A stretch of 64,000 nucleotides of DNA from Pipra filicauda. Lineage: Eukaryota; Chordata; Aves; Passeriformes; Pipridae. The notes under the pieces were generated by a model, which had not been told where the DNA came from, did no database searches, and saw only the letters and a program-made list of their open reading frames with translations. Where the stretch lies: the NCBI RefSeq assembly GCF_003945595.2, contig NW_024104762.1, positions 1-64,000 on the forward strand, given 5' to 3'. A program made the position numbers and the translations under genes. Numbering within the stretch: position 1 is the first letter of the stretch; the number at the start of each line of letters is the position of its first letter. Below are positions 47,047-59,400 of the stretch, piece by piece.

Positions 47047-48519
47047 TCCACCCTTCTTAGAGCACAGGCTGAAAAAGGGCCCAGCAGTGACAGCAGTGAC
47101 CTGAACACAGGAACCCAAGCCCAGTGTCACCGTGAAGGTTCAAACCCATGACCCCCAGCCCTGGAGAGGAGCTCTTATCACCTGGCTTGGGACTAAAGGA
47201 TGAGGTTCACTCCTCCCCTTGGAGTCAGGCAGGGAAAGAAAATAAATGAATTCTCACAGGGGACAGGAAAAGCCCCAAACTGGGAAGGCTGAGCAATTCC
47301 CACCCCATCCTGTGCTGTGTTTCTACACCCAAGAAGCCAGAGCTGTTTATGTGGGTTTTTTTCATAGACCTCTCATGGGCTAAAAGAAATCAAAAGAAGG
47401 GACTGGAGAAGAACCAGAACTTCTTCCTCCCAACTTCCACTCCCTCCCAGGATCCTGCCATGCTTTCCTTGGGTCCCAAGCTCGCCCACAGCCGGGTCGT
47501 GTGGTCCCAAACCCCACGGGCTGCTCCCAGATCTCCTGCTCTCTGAATTAATCCAAGGGCTGAGTCACTCCTTCGGAGCCCCCTGCACATTCCCAGCACC
47601 CCCAGAGCTGGGCACACACGGGGGAAGCTCCTCAGGGAATCTGTGCCAGGGGCTGGAGCCCGTTCAGGCTCGGGACTGCACAAGGTTCAGCCACTGTGGT
47701 TTCACAAGTGGCTCGTGCTGCCCTTGGCTGGAGAAGCTTCCCATTGGTGCCACCAACTTCTCCACCTCCAGGCTCTCCCTCCCTCTCCCTCCTGCATGTG
47801 CCAGGGGTCACTTGGATCAGCAAGGTAATGCTGGAAAGCTGACACCACAACAGCAGCCAACCCAGCAAAGTAAATATATACGTATGGATATATAAAGGGA
47901 ATCCTTCTGTTCCACCCTAGTGAGCTGAACTGACTCCCTGAGGGATGGAGGATCCCAGGCAGGACAAGGGAAGCAGGAGCAGAGGGCAGCCAGGGAGGGG
48001 GAGAAGAGCAAAGCCAGCCGTGCCCTGCTCCCTGGGATTGAGTGAATTCATGGAGCACAACACATCCTGTGGCCAGGACTGCTGCAGATTTACCTTCTCA
48101 TTGCCAACTCCCACCCCAGCCTGTTCCCGATCACAGGGAGAAATCCGGGAATCAGGGACCGGGGAGGGTCAGAGCTCCACGTCTCTCCATGGTTTTCTCC
48201 CCCATGGCTCAGTTTCCAGAGGGAACTCCCTGTGCCAAGTGTGCGGGGACAACAACAGCCACGGCAACTACGCCTGCAACACGGCCACAATCCCACGGGG
48301 AACTGCGAGGTTAGGCCAAGGCAGGACTAGGCTCATCCTGAAGGAAAACACGGCCCTTGAGAACTCCAGTGCCGTGAGGAGTTGCTGAAGTAGCTCAGAG
48401 GCCTCCAGAACCTGGTGGCAATTCTGATTCTGAATTAGAGCTTTGGGTTTAAATCAGCTCCTTTTGCTCATGTGTTCTATTTAGGACAAACTCCTGGCCC
48501 TCGGCTGGCCACACAGAAC

Positions 48520-48570
48520 CATGGGATCGGTTTGGGTTGGAAAGGACCTTAAAGATCATCTCACTCCAGG
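48520..48570 (-). mobile_element. CR1 3' tail remnant, antisense
   Basis: GGTTTGGGTTGGAAAGGACC followed by TTAAAGATCATCTCACTCC. Confidence 0.65.
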
Positions 48571-49104
48571 TGTGATCCTCCAAACAGCTGGATGGGGCAT
48601 TTTCCGAGGCAAAACATTCCCTCAAGTTTTGCTGCTAAAAATAAATAGGATCATAAAGTTTTACAACCACCCCCAAAGTACTAAATTTGACACTTCAAAG
48701 GATGTAGGATGCTGGAAGTGCTCAGTGTTTTCCACCACAGCGAGGGGGAGAAATGCCCTTGAAATGCCCTTTCTGAGTTACTGTTTCAGTTACACACACA
48801 GAACAGTGAAGTAACTATTAATTCTGCTCATTAATCCCAATTATCTACTGCATAAATTAAAAATTTAACAAAAGAGAGGGCCAATGTTCAAGTTGGTAAA
48901 GCCCCCAACTTTGCAAACAGCAGAAGAGCCCAACTGAGTCAAAGTCCAAAAGGAGGGATTCGAAGTTTAGTATTTACTTGAAGCAAATATTTCACCACTT
49001 TTTCAAAGCCAAACAGAGCCACATCCATTTTAAATACTTAAAAGTGCAGTAGAACTAAAAATGCTGCATGTTGAGCTCCCAGTAGTAATCCTGAGGAGAC
49101 ACAG

Positions 49105-49722
49105 AGTTTGTATACATATATATATATATACATTTGTATGAATAAGGTCTTAGGGACCACATCTCCACATGCCCCTCCACTATCATGGGTGGAGACACAC
49201 ATAGTTTGTGTATATAGATTTATGTATACAAATTTATGTACATAAATATATATGTGTGTGCATGTGTATTAAATATGTGTGTATATATACACATATAATG
49301 GCACATAAACATACACACATATATAACTACATACATATTCATATATATTCATACATACACGTTCATATGTATGAAGTGTGTGTATATACACACACACACA
49401 CATATATATATATATGAATAAGCTGTTATGGATCACATCCCAACATGCCCCTCCCCTGCCATCAGTGCAGACACATGCTGTGTATATATAACATACACAT
49501 ATATACATATAATGGATATATATTTACATACAACATCATGTATATGCATACAATGGCTTATTCATGTATATATGTATACATATATGGATCAATAAGGCGT
49601 GTCCACACAGCCCTCCACTGCCATTAATGCAGACCCACGTATGTATACACACATACAACAGCTATATATATGTGTGTACACACACATATAACTGCATATA
49701 TTTGCATATAATGACTTATTCA
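49105..49722. repeat. Composite TA/CA-rich repeat with embedded 60-bp motif
   Basis: TA and CA microsatellite runs (for example 49111-49136 and 49382-49415) alternate with three diverged copies of a ~60-base motif. Its core is AATAAG, then ATGCCCCTCC, TGCCAT and AGACACA, at 49141-49203, 49420-49478 and 49591-49640. Confidence 0.75.
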
Positions 49723-49764
49723 TAGATAGACAGATAGACAGATCGATCGATCGATCGATCGATC
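49723..49764. repeat. GATA/GACA and GATC tetranucleotide runs
   Basis: Imperfect GATA/GACA units at 49723-49740 are followed by six exact GATC units at 49741-49764, directly before the minisatellite. Confidence 0.9.
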
Positions 49765-49773
49765 CATGGGTGC

Positions 49774-50565
49774 AGGGATGCCGTGAGGGGATGCCGTGAG
49801 GGGATGCCATGAGGGGATACCGTGAGGGGATGCCGTGAGGGGATGCCGTGAGGGGATGCCGTGAGGGGATAGGGGATGCCGTGAGGGCCAAGCCGTGAGG
49901 GGATGCCGTGAGGGCCAAGCCGTGAGCGGGATGCCATGAGGGCCAAGACGTGAGGGGGGTGCCGTGAGGGGATGCCATGAGGGCCATGCCGTGATGGCCA
50001 CGTCGTGAGGGGACACCGTGAGGGCCAAGCCGTGAGGGGATGCCGTGAGGGGATGCCACGAGGGCCATGCCGTGAGGGGATGCCGTGAGGGGATACCATG
50101 AGGGCCATGCCGTGAGGGGATGCCGTGAGGGGATGCCGTGAGGGGATACCATGAGGGCCATGCCGTGAGGGGATGCCGTGAGGGGATGCCATGAGGGCCA
50201 TGCCGTGATGGCCACGCCGTGAGGGGATGCCGTGAGGGCCAAGCCGTGAGGGGATGCCGTGAGGGGATGCCATGAGGGGATGCCGTGAGGGCCATGCCGT
50301 GAGGGGATGCCATGAGGGCCATGCCGTGAGGGGATGCCGTGAGGGGATGCCATGAGGGCCATGCCGTGATGGCCACGCCGTGAGGGGATGCCGTGAGGGC
50401 CAAGCCGTGAGGGGATGCCGTGAGGGGATGCCGTGAGGGGATGCCATGAGGGCCATGCCGTGATGGCCACGCCGTGAGGGGATGCCGTGAGGGCCAAGCC
50501 GTGAGGGGATGCCGTGAGGGGATGCCATGAGGGGATGCCGTGAGGGCCATGCCGTGATGGCCACG
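49774..50565. repeat. 13/14-bp minisatellite in GART intron 1, next to the promoter
   Basis: About 58 units of GATGCCGTGAGGG-type 13-mers mix with 14-mers such as GCCAAGCCGTGAGG and GCCATGCCGTGATG. The phrase GCCATGCCGTGATGGCCAC recurs at about 49983, 50188, 50362, 50451 and 50547, showing larger repeated blocks. All three - strand frames are open through most of it because the units lack stops; this is not coding evidence. Confidence 0.92.
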
Positions 50566-50900
50566 CCGTGCGGGCCGTCCCGCCCTCCCTGTCCCGGCGC
50601 GGGCTCCCCCGGCCCCGCTCGCCCCCAGCGCGGCCCGGGGAGGGCGAAGGGCAGCGGCACCCACAGCCCCCGAGGGAGCCGCGGCCCCGGCGCGGCGGCG
50701 GCATCACTTACTGCGCTCCAAGGGCACTCAGGAACGGGGAGCCATGGCCCGCCCGCCGGGAACTACAGCACCCGGCGAGCGCCGCGGCGCCGGGGAGGAG
50801 CGAGGGAGGGCGGGCCGGGCCGGCCCCGGGACACCCGGCTGCCCGTGCCGCAAAAACCGCTCACCGAGGCCGGGGGACGCGGCCGGTGGCACTCGTGGGC
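50540..50900 (-). promoter_or_regulatory. GART: GART CpG-rich promoter region
   Basis: The sequence switches abruptly from minisatellite to very GC- and CpG-rich DNA at about 50565 and back to AT-rich DNA after about 50900. An ACTACAGCACCC element at 50762-50773 resembles ZNF143-type promoter motifs (ACTACA followed by CCC). No TATA box is evident. It fits a housekeeping promoter firing leftward into GART. Confidence 0.55.
50712..50790 (-). other. GART: GART non-coding first exon (5' UTR), left edge supported by a donor
   Basis: On the - strand a strong donor, GCGCA|GTAAGTG, sits with its last exonic base at 50712, inside a CpG-rich block. The first coding exon begins 4 bases before the ATG after an AG at 43146-43145, so a separate upstream exon is required, and this is the natural candidate. 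The transcription start is not resolved; 50790 is an estimate. The intron it opens is about 7.6 kb. Confidence 0.6.
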
Positions 50901-51958
50901 CTGCAGGGTGCTGGGTTTATTTTCCCCATCAGCAGAGTCGCCTCAGAGGGTGATGCTCTGGGAGGGCTGTGCAAAGATGGGTTTTGTCTCGGATTTTGTC
51001 TCTGTATCCCTTTAAATACCGCATAGGAGCGACTCCTTAGTCTGTCCGACACTGAACTTTCTGCTTAATGAACCCAAAAAGTATTGGGCAACGTTTAGTC
51101 CAATTTAGCGTTACGATTGTGCAACAATACCGTTAATAAAAGCAGATTTGATCCATAGTTCTCCCTTGAAGAGCTATAATGTGAAAACCTCCTTGTTCTT
51201 TATATATTATTAAATAAGGTTTAATAAATATTTTTGCATATTTAAGCACACCTCAGACTCTTGTTTCAAAGGGAACAGTCACATGAATAAAGGCTCTAAG
51301 TAGGATTGATGACTGCTTTTAGTGAAGCCCCATAATGCTACAAATTGAACATTAACTGCAACAAATTGGTCCTGACAAGATGAAAGTAAAATATTTAATT
51401 AGTGTGAAAACCGCCTGACACTGAAAAGTGTTTAAATAAAGGGAGTTTATTGAGCAGGCAGATACAGGAGGGCAAGAACAGTTATTTTCCTGTGGGGCTG
51501 TGGATCCTCATGTGCATGAGGAGGAACTTTTTGGAGTTAGCATCTTATGTTCATTTTTAGGAGTCAGAAGGAAACATGCAGCACACACTAAGATCCTTCT
51601 CTGGCCTTTTTTTGCCATCTTCATGATTTTCCTCATGTAGATCATTTGCATGTGTAGGCCATTTGCATCAGAGGAATCTAAATATGTCTGAAATTGTCCA
51701 AGTGAAACACTTCCAGTCTTTAGTTCATTAATACTAAAAATTACTTACAATATTCTGCTAGTAAATCTAAAATATATCAGTGTTGGCATGGCATGAACAG
51801 GCAAAAGGACTTCTTAACAAATCTGGTTTCTATTTTAAATGTAATAAACCACGTGTGACATAAAAGTAAACAAATTGATCCAAGTCTCTGATCCGTTATT
51901 TTTCCAAAGTCAATATTAAGGCAGAGCAGCAGAACACGGTGAAGAATTATGTGGCTTT

Positions 51959-52100
51959 TAAAGGGCCTTGAAAGTGATTAGCAAACGATATTGGAGGCTG
52001 ACGTTGGAAATAGAGACCCCAGCAGCAATTAAAGGGTCTTGAAAGTGATTATTAAAAATTATTGGAGGCTGATGTTGGAAATAAAGACCCCAGCAGCAAT
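51959..52100. repeat. ~70-bp tandem duplication upstream of SON
   Basis: TTGAAAGTGATTA, TATTGGAGGCTGA and GACCCCAGCAGCAAT occur in both halves (51959-52029 and 52030-52100). Confidence 0.88.
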
Positions 52101-52107
52101 GAAATAG

Positions 52108-52168
52108 TTATATCAGGATGGTTTGAGTTAGAAGGGACCTGATCACCATGGGCAGGGATGCCACTCAG
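52108..52168 (-). mobile_element. CR1 remnant, antisense
   Basis: GGTTTGAGTTAGAAGGGACC and CCATGGGCAGGGATGCCACT, with part missing between. Confidence 0.5.
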
Positions 52169-52701
52169 GTTTTGTGGTGTTTTGCATTTATTTCAGGTCA
52201 ACTAAGCCCCCTAAGTTCCTACTCCAGAAACCGTGTGTGGGAAGAGTCTTCTACCCGTAGGATTATTCACTTTTACAGGACTGAGGCTCTTTATACACAG
52301 ATATAACTAAGAACTATTTCCAGGCAGCACTGAGGGGTTCCTCGGGGTGGTTGTTCTCCGGACAAACTCATTTCGCCGCGCTCCAGCACCTCCGGAGAAG
52401 CCCCGTCTTCGCAGGCGGGCAAAAGGCGCACTTTATTTCCCCCCCCCCCTCCGGTTTTCCCCCTTTGTTCCTTTAATTTTCGCGGCCCCGGCGCCAGCCC
52501 CCGGAGCACATGTGCGTGTCACCGCCGGGCCGAGGGGGAGGGAGCGGGCGGGCGGGCGCCTCTCGCATGGAGCCGGGGCTGAGGGCCCCGCGGTGATGCA
52601 GCAGCAGCGGCGGCAGCACCGCCCGCGTGCGGGCACGGCCCCCTGAGCGCCGCCGCCCGCCCGGAGCACACGCGGGGCTCGGCCCCGCTCCACGGGCACC
52701 G

Positions 52702-52763
52702 ATGGCATCGCTGCCGCCCGCACCCGCCGCCGCCGCGCCTCAGCCCGCCATGGCACAGGCCGG
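52702..52763 (+). other. Candidate alternative first exon upstream of SON
   Basis: An ATG at 52702 opens 20 codons (Ala/Pro-rich, with a second Met at 52750) and ends at a strong donor, GG|GTGAGTG. The exon would leave in phase 2, the phase that SON exon 2 accepts, so splicing to 54036 would give an in-frame alternative N terminus. It could instead be the start of an unrelated transcript or a chance match in GC-rich sequence. Confidence 0.3.
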
Positions 52764-53220
52764 GTGAGTGGCGGCCGCCGCGAGGGGACGGGCCGGGCCG
52801 GGCGGGGGGTGTGCGGGACCCGGCACCGGCGAGCGGCGGCCGCCGCGGCGCCTTTCGTTGCCCGCCGCGGGGCCGCGGGGGCTCGGCCGCGCCGTACGGG
52901 GCGCGAGAGGGGCCGCGAGCGGCGGCGGCGGCGGGGGGGCCGTGTGTGTGTGCGCGGGGAAGGGTCTGTGCGGGGCGGGCGCGGAGCGCTGGGGAGTGCG
53001 TTAGACTGGTTTAAGCGGGGCGCTGGGACGCGCTCGGCGCGGTTCTGTCGCGGCTCTGCCGAGGGCGGCGGGCGCGCAGCGCGGGGGGGGGGGGGGGCGG
53101 CGGGAGCGCCACAACATGGCGGCGGCGGCTGAGGGGACACGAGACCTTCTTCCCCCCCCGCCGGAACCCGCCGCCGCTCTATGGCCCCCGCGCCGCGCTA
53201 GAGCGGCCGCCCGCGGCCCC

Positions 53221-53371
53221 GCGCCGCATCGCCCAATGGCGAGAGCGCTTACAGCGAGCGCAGCCAATTGCGAGGCGGCTTACAGCGGGGACGTCAGCGC
53301 GCGCCCGCGGGCGCGGTGCACTGTGGGATGCTGGAGGCCTCGCGTCCGGGCAGGAAGGAAGGGGGGGTGTC
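53221..53371 (+). promoter_or_regulatory. SON: SON proximal promoter elements
   Basis: Just upstream of the SON ATG are two CCAAT boxes (53233-53237 and 53264-53268, 31 bases apart, a spacing typical of paired NF-Y sites) and a CRE-like GACGTCAG at 53290-53297. They sit in a CpG-rich block from about 52350 to 53680. No TATA box is seen. Confidence 0.5.
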
Positions 53372-53460
53372 ATGGCGACCAATATCGAGGAGATCCTTCG
53401 GTCCTTTGTGGTCAGCAAATTCCGGGAGATCCAGGGCGAGCAGCAGCAGCAGCACGGCGG
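53372..53460 (+). CDS. SON: SON coding exon 1
   Basis: The ATG at 53372 starts the conserved SON N terminus. After the conserved part the exon ends in a short Gln run (CAG repeat) and HGG. The donor is GG|GTAACG, weaker than consensus but the only GT that keeps the phase of exon 2. Confidence 0.93.
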
Positions 53461-56400
53461 GTAACGGGGCGGCGGGGGGCGCCGGGGAAGGGCGCGGGGC
53501 GGTGGGGGGCCAGCCGCGGCCTGAGGGCCGTGTGTCGGCGGCAACATGGCGGGGCCGGGGGGGCCGCGGCCGAGCGGGCGCCGTGAGGGAGGCACGGCCC
53601 GAGGAGGAGGAGGGACTGTGAGGGGACCCGCACAGCCGGGTCCGCACGGGTCCGGTGCTACCCTCCCGGCGGGACGGCCGCCCGTGCGGTTTGTCCCACT
53701 TGCGGCTGAGCTCGCCGGGTTTATCGCGTGAAACAAGGAAAAGCTTGGGAAGAGCGAGGAAAAGCTGTAGAGAGCGAGATGTGGGTATTTGTGTGATGGA
53801 GGGAGGCCCTGCAAGGTCGTACGAGCTCGGGGGATGTGGCACATTCTAGACGTGGTTTTCGCTATCCTTGCGTACTCGCAGCGTGCCCGGGGTGGATCAG
53901 GGAGAGTTAATCCAAAAGCGGAGCTTCTCCGGGAGGCTGGAGCACTGCTTTGAGGGGCTGGGTGTAATAAATGTGTGCGAGTGACCAAAAAGCGGCTCCA
54001 AATGGCCCGTACTGAGCTGCCGTTTCTCCCGGCAGTGGGAATGTGGAAGCCCAGCCCAACGGGGACACGGCCCCGGCAGAGCCAGCCCAGCCTTCCGACG
54101 CCTCTGGAGCTGCCGGGAGCTGTGCTGGCGATCAGATGGTGCAGAAGATCGAGGAAGTGCTCTCGGGAGCCCTCGGGACGGAGCTGCAGAGCAACCCAGG
54201 TAAGGGAACCGCCGCTGGCAAAATCGTCGTGGTGGTGCCTCAAATAGAATCCGGTGATAGAGATGGAAAAGCCCCTCTTGGTGCTGCTCCTCTGGCAGGT
54301 TGGGTGTTTGTTGCGAGTTTCTGAAATGCTTTATGTGTCTGCTCTGATTTGCAGCCGTAGAAATGCATCATTTAAAAATTAAAGTGGTTGTTACGTGAAA
54401 GTTGCGTTACTCGATGTGGGAGAAAGGGGTTTTTCTTTTCGAGGCTGAAACATATGAAATGTTGTTATATTTAAGTATGATTTTCATCTATATTTACATA
54501 AACTGTTTTATTTTCTCTATACCTACTTCAGGGTCTCTCAGCAGTTCTTAGTAACAAAGCTGGTGCATATAGAAGCAGTTCCTGGTTTGAATTGGTTTTG
54601 GATTATTTCTAAAAGCCATTTAGTAGGATTCAGATCTGTGGTGAACTGTCAGACGACTTGTTTTAAAATAAACTTTTAAAGTGTGGATACACTGCAGTCT
54701 CTCAAAGTTGAAGAAATTTTCATGTGTCAGTGTCAGAACTTCAATGAATTGGTGGATTTATTGTGCCTGAAAGTCACATCTGAGAGTCCCCTCTCATGGG
54801 ACTGGTCCTTGCTGTAAAATTTCTTACTCTGGAGAGTCAATGAGGTGCTGAAGGCTGTAATTATTGCATTTCCTATTTTTTGGAGTTGCCACCCAGATGG
54901 TGCAGTGTGCTGGGTGAGTACAGCTCTAGAGGGTTTTTTTATTAGGAGGCAGCACAGAAAACTGAAAATTTCAGAGATTCTGTTGGCAGAGGTTTGGAAT
55001 TGCTCTTTATTTTCCTTTTATGCTCAGTGGCTTGTGCACCTTGAGCATTTTCGAGTGTTTTGATTCTTGCTGTACAAGCAGCACTTTAGGCTGAAATTGG
55101 GGGTTTTGGTAGTGTTTTTTATTTTTTGTTCTTTTGTGGAAGAATGAGGTGAGGTCACATGGTGATAAATGAGATCTGTTAACTTGGAAGTTCATAAACT
55201 CACTCTGTGGTAAATGTTCCCAATGTCCATATCTCAAAGGGGGTTGGACAAGAAAGATTATCTCAATCTAGAGAGATTATCTGAACCTAATGAATTATCT
55301 TTGCAGAAAAGGTCATTTTTAGAATCATGGAATATCCTGAGCTGGGAGGGACCCCCAAGGCTCATCCAGTCCAAGCCCTGGCCCTGCCCAGGACACCCCA
55401 ACACTCCCCCCTGTCCCTCAGAGCGTTGTCCAAACCCTCCTGGAGCTCTGGCAGCCTTGGGGCCGTGCCCACTGCCCTGGGGAGCCTGGGCAGTGCCCAC
55501 CACCCTCTGCGGGAAGAACCTTGTCCTGAGATCCACCCTGAGCCTGCCCTGTCCCAGCTCCAGCCCTTCCCTGGGTCCTGTCCCTGCTCCCAGAGGTCGG
55601 AGCTGCCCCTCGGGAGGAGCTGCAGCCCCCGCTGAGCTCTGCCCTGGGGCTCCTCTGCTCCAGCTGCTCCAGCCAAGTGCCCTCAGCTGCTCCTCAAGGG
55701 CCCCTCCAGACCCTTCCCTATCCTCATGTCCCTTGTTTGGACACTCTTTAAGAGCTTTAAAGCTTCCTTCCATTGTGTCCCCCCAGACTGCCCCAATGTT
55801 GAGGTGAGGCCGCCCCAGGGCAGAGCAGAGCGGGACAGTCCCCTCCTGGGCCCACCAACGATGCTGGGCCTGATGCCCCCAGGGCAGAGTTGACCCTCCT
55901 GGCTGCCAGGGCACTGCTGACTCATGGCCAACTGGCACCCACCAGGACCCCCAGGGCCCTTCCCACAGCCTGCACACACAGCCAGCACTGCCCCATCCCA
56001 GGGGCACAGTGTGTCCCTTCCCCTTGTTGAACTTCCCGTGGTTGGTGGTTCCCAGCCCTCTGATCTGTCCAGGTGTCTCTGCAAGGCCTCCCTGCCTTCC
56101 AGGGAGTCACCAGCTCCTCCCAGTTCAGTGTCATCCACAAACCCTTCCAGTCCCATGTCCAGGTTGTTAATGGAGATGTTGAAGAGCACTGGGCTGAGGA
56201 TGAAGCCCTGCAGACCCCACTAGTGATGGTGCCAGCCTGGTGTCACCCCAGTCAGCGTCACCCTGTGTGCCCCACCCGTGAGCCAGTTGTTCTCCCCTTG
56301 GATGAGCTGGTTATCCAGCTGTGGGCTGCACATCTGGTCCTTCCTCACTGCATTCACAGCACTTTGTGAAAACAAAAGCTGCGCTTCTGTGTCTTTATTA

Positions 56401-59400
56401 ATATTCCCAAAAGTACCAGGAGCCTGTTCTGTGTGATGTTCAGGCAGTTGGGGTTCAGGGAGGGGTTTTTAGGCAGAGCAGATTCCAGCACCCTGTGCCT
56501 CCCACATCCCTGCCCCGTGTGAGGCAGCACCAGTGAAACCTTTACCTTTGCACAGGTTGTACAACAGGAAGCTTAACCCAAGCTACACCTCCTATGGGCT
56601 TTCTCTGCCTTTTCCATGAATTTGGAAGGGCTGGTTTCCCAGGGACTGGAGTTACAGATGTTTACAATAAGGGATTTTAAAAGGATTGGTCTCAGCCTCT
56701 CTTTTTCCTTTCAGCTTGTTGTTTGCTGAGCTTTATTCTGCATTTTATTCCATAAAAATGTACCTGTTTCTAGAATGACAAGTCACTTTCACTTACAGTG
56801 TTGCAATTACCAACAGTTCTTGAAGGATTTTGCAGTGTTCACTGGGAATAATGAGCTTTGGGATCCCAGGTTCTAATGGGAGGGTCCGTGTGTCTGCCCT
56901 GGCCTGTATAAATACGATCACTGAAGGGAACATGCAAACAGGCTCCAATGTACAGCTCATCTTTCACAGAAATCCCAGCAAGTTGCCTTTAAAGAAGTGC
57001 CTTTCTCCTGAAAACAAGGCCCTGGGTCCCCAGAGGGGGCAAGAACCCAACACAGCTTAAACCCGGGGGGAAATGAGATACAGAACTGAAAGGTGCTGGA
57101 CACCTCAGTCTGCCTCTGTCCCTTCCCCATCAGGGGTTGCTGCAGCCATGGTCAGGTCTCCTCAGGCACTGGAATTTGTTCCTGCCCGTTGGAAGCAAAT
57201 GCTCCAGCAGGGATTGCAGGTTTGCAGTAGCTCTGGCAGCTGCAGTCCAGTGCCAGCAGCTGTTCCAGCCTGCTGTGCCTTAGAGCTTTGGGATTGGGGA
57301 AGCAGATGCCGTTTCCTGGAATCTGTTAGGCCTGAGCGAGGAGCCTGGTCAGTGAACACACTCAGAATTCCCAACCCAGCAGCAGCCCTGGGCTCAGCCC
57401 TGGGATAAAGCTCAGCAGGGGAGGGTGGGCCAGGCACGTTCTGTGCACTGAGCCACCACAGAGGTCATTTGTCTGGAAAATGGGAATTCGTGCTTACCTT
57501 CCATGTGCAGCTTGGGGAGTTTAAAAGCACATCTGCAGCCTCCTGGAGGAAGGCACTGCCCTGCAGAGTGTAGGTGGAGATACATCCAAACCGTCTGCCC
57601 CCTCAGGTGAGACCCCCCTGCAGAGCTGCTCCAGCCCTGGGGAACAGCCCAGCAAGGACATGGAGCTGCTGGAGAGAGGCCAGAGCAGGAACCAAGAGGA
57701 TCCCAGGGCTGGAGCAGCTCTGCTGGGAGGAAAGGCTGGGAGAGCTGGGATTGTTCAGCCTGGAGAGGAGAAGCTTTGGGGTGACCTGATTGTGGCCTTG
57801 CAGGACCTGAAGGGAACAGACAAGAAAGATGGAGAGAGACTATTTCCAAGGGCTGGAGGGACAGGACAAGGGGGAATCATGGAGTGGTTTGGGTTGGAAG
57901 GGACCTTAAAGATCATCCAGTTCCAACCCCCGACCACGGGCAGGGACACCTTCCACTATCCCAGGTTGTTCCAAGGCCCATCAAGCCTTGACTTTAACAA
58001 TTCCAGAGATGGGGCGACTTCCCTGGGCAACCTGTGCCAGTGTCCCACCACCCTCACAGGGAAAAATTTCTTCTTAATGTCTAATCTAAACCTACTCTCT
58101 TTCAATTTATATCCATTCCCCTTGTCCTGTCCCTCCAGCCCTTGGAAATAGTCTCTCTCCATCTTTCCTGGAGCCCCTTCAGGTCCTGCAAGGCCACAAC
58201 CAGGTCACCCCAAAGCTTCTCCTCTCCAGGCTGAACAATCCCAGCTCTCCCAACCTTTCCTCCCAGCAGAGCTGCTCCAGCCCTGGGATCCTCTTGGTTC
58301 CTGCTCTGGCCTCTCTCCAGCAGCTCCATGTCCCTGCTGGGCTGTTCCCCAGGGCTGGAGCAGCTCTACAGGGGGGTCTCCCCTGAGGGGGCAGAGGGGC
58401 ACAATCCCCCCCTGCCCTCTGCCCACGCTGGGGGATCAGCCCAGGGCACGGGGGGGCTGGGCTGGGCCATGTCCAGCCTCTCCCCCAGCAGCACCCCCAG
58501 GGCCTTCTCCCAGGGCTGCTCCATCTGCTCATCCCCAGCCTGGATTGATCCCAGGGATGCCCCAATCCAGGTGCAGCACCAGCACTTGGCCTTGTTAAAC
58601 CTCAGGAGATTCCCAAGGGCCACTGCTCCAGCCTGTCCCGGTCCCTCTGGATGGTCCCATCCTTCAGGTGTGTCCCTGCACCCTCAGCTTGGGGTCACCT
58701 GAAAGCTGCTGAGGGTGCCCCTGAGCCCTGTGTGTCACTGGGGAAGGGATCAGCTCACACTGGTCCCAGTATGGAGCCCTGGGGACACCACTGATGGCCA
58801 GCAGGACTCTGAGCCTTTGACCATGACCCTCTGGATGGGGTCATCCACGTAATTCCTAATCCACTGAACAGTCCACCTGTCAAATCCATCACTCCAGTTT
58901 GGAGAGAGTTTTGGGGGACTGTGTCAGAGGCTTTACAAAAGCCCAGGTAAATGACAGCTGTGGCTCTTCCCTTATCACTGATGTAGTTTCTCCATCAGAG
59001 AAGGCCACTGGGTTGGTCAGACAGGATTTTCCCTGGGTGAAGCCATGGTGGCTGTCCCAAATCACCTCCCTGTTCTCCATGTACTTCAGCAGAGCTTCTG
59101 GGAAGATCTGTTCTGTGATCTTCCCAGTCACAGAGGGGAGACTGACAGGGTGGTACTTCCCAGGGTTGTCCTTCCTTCCATTTTTAAAGGGAATGACTTC
59201 CCACTGAGAGGGGACCAGGGTTAGATGGGATATTGGGAAGGAATTGCTGACTGGGAGGGTGCGGAGGCCCTGGCCCAGGTTGCCCAGAGAAGCTGTGGCT
59301 GCCCCTGGATCCCTGGAAGTGTCCAAGGCCAGGTTGGACGGGGCTTGGAGCAACCTGGGCTGGTGGAAGGTCTCCCTGCCCGTGGCAGGAGTGGCACTGG

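Larger units (their letters stand above)
50901..53220. other. Spacer between GART and SON starts
   Basis: 50901-52320 is AT-rich and unique-looking, apart from a ~70-bp tandem duplication (51959-52100) and a short CR1 remnant (52108-52168). 52350-53220 is CpG-rich and belongs to the SON promoter island. No supported gene is present apart from the candidate exon at 52702. Confidence 0.55.

Noticed and set aside
49741..49764. GATC run as a regulatory or origin element
   Set aside because: A simple tetranucleotide microsatellite; nothing else supports a site function.
49589..50707. Long - strand open frames (up to 372 codons) of repetitive HGIPSRHPLT-type peptide
   Set aside because: All three frames are open because the 13/14-bp minisatellite unit has no stops. 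No family resemblance or splice context.
52433..54243. Pro/Arg-rich - strand frames across the SON CpG island
   Set aside because: High GC content removes stop codons. There is no conserved peptide, and they lie over the SON promoter and exons.
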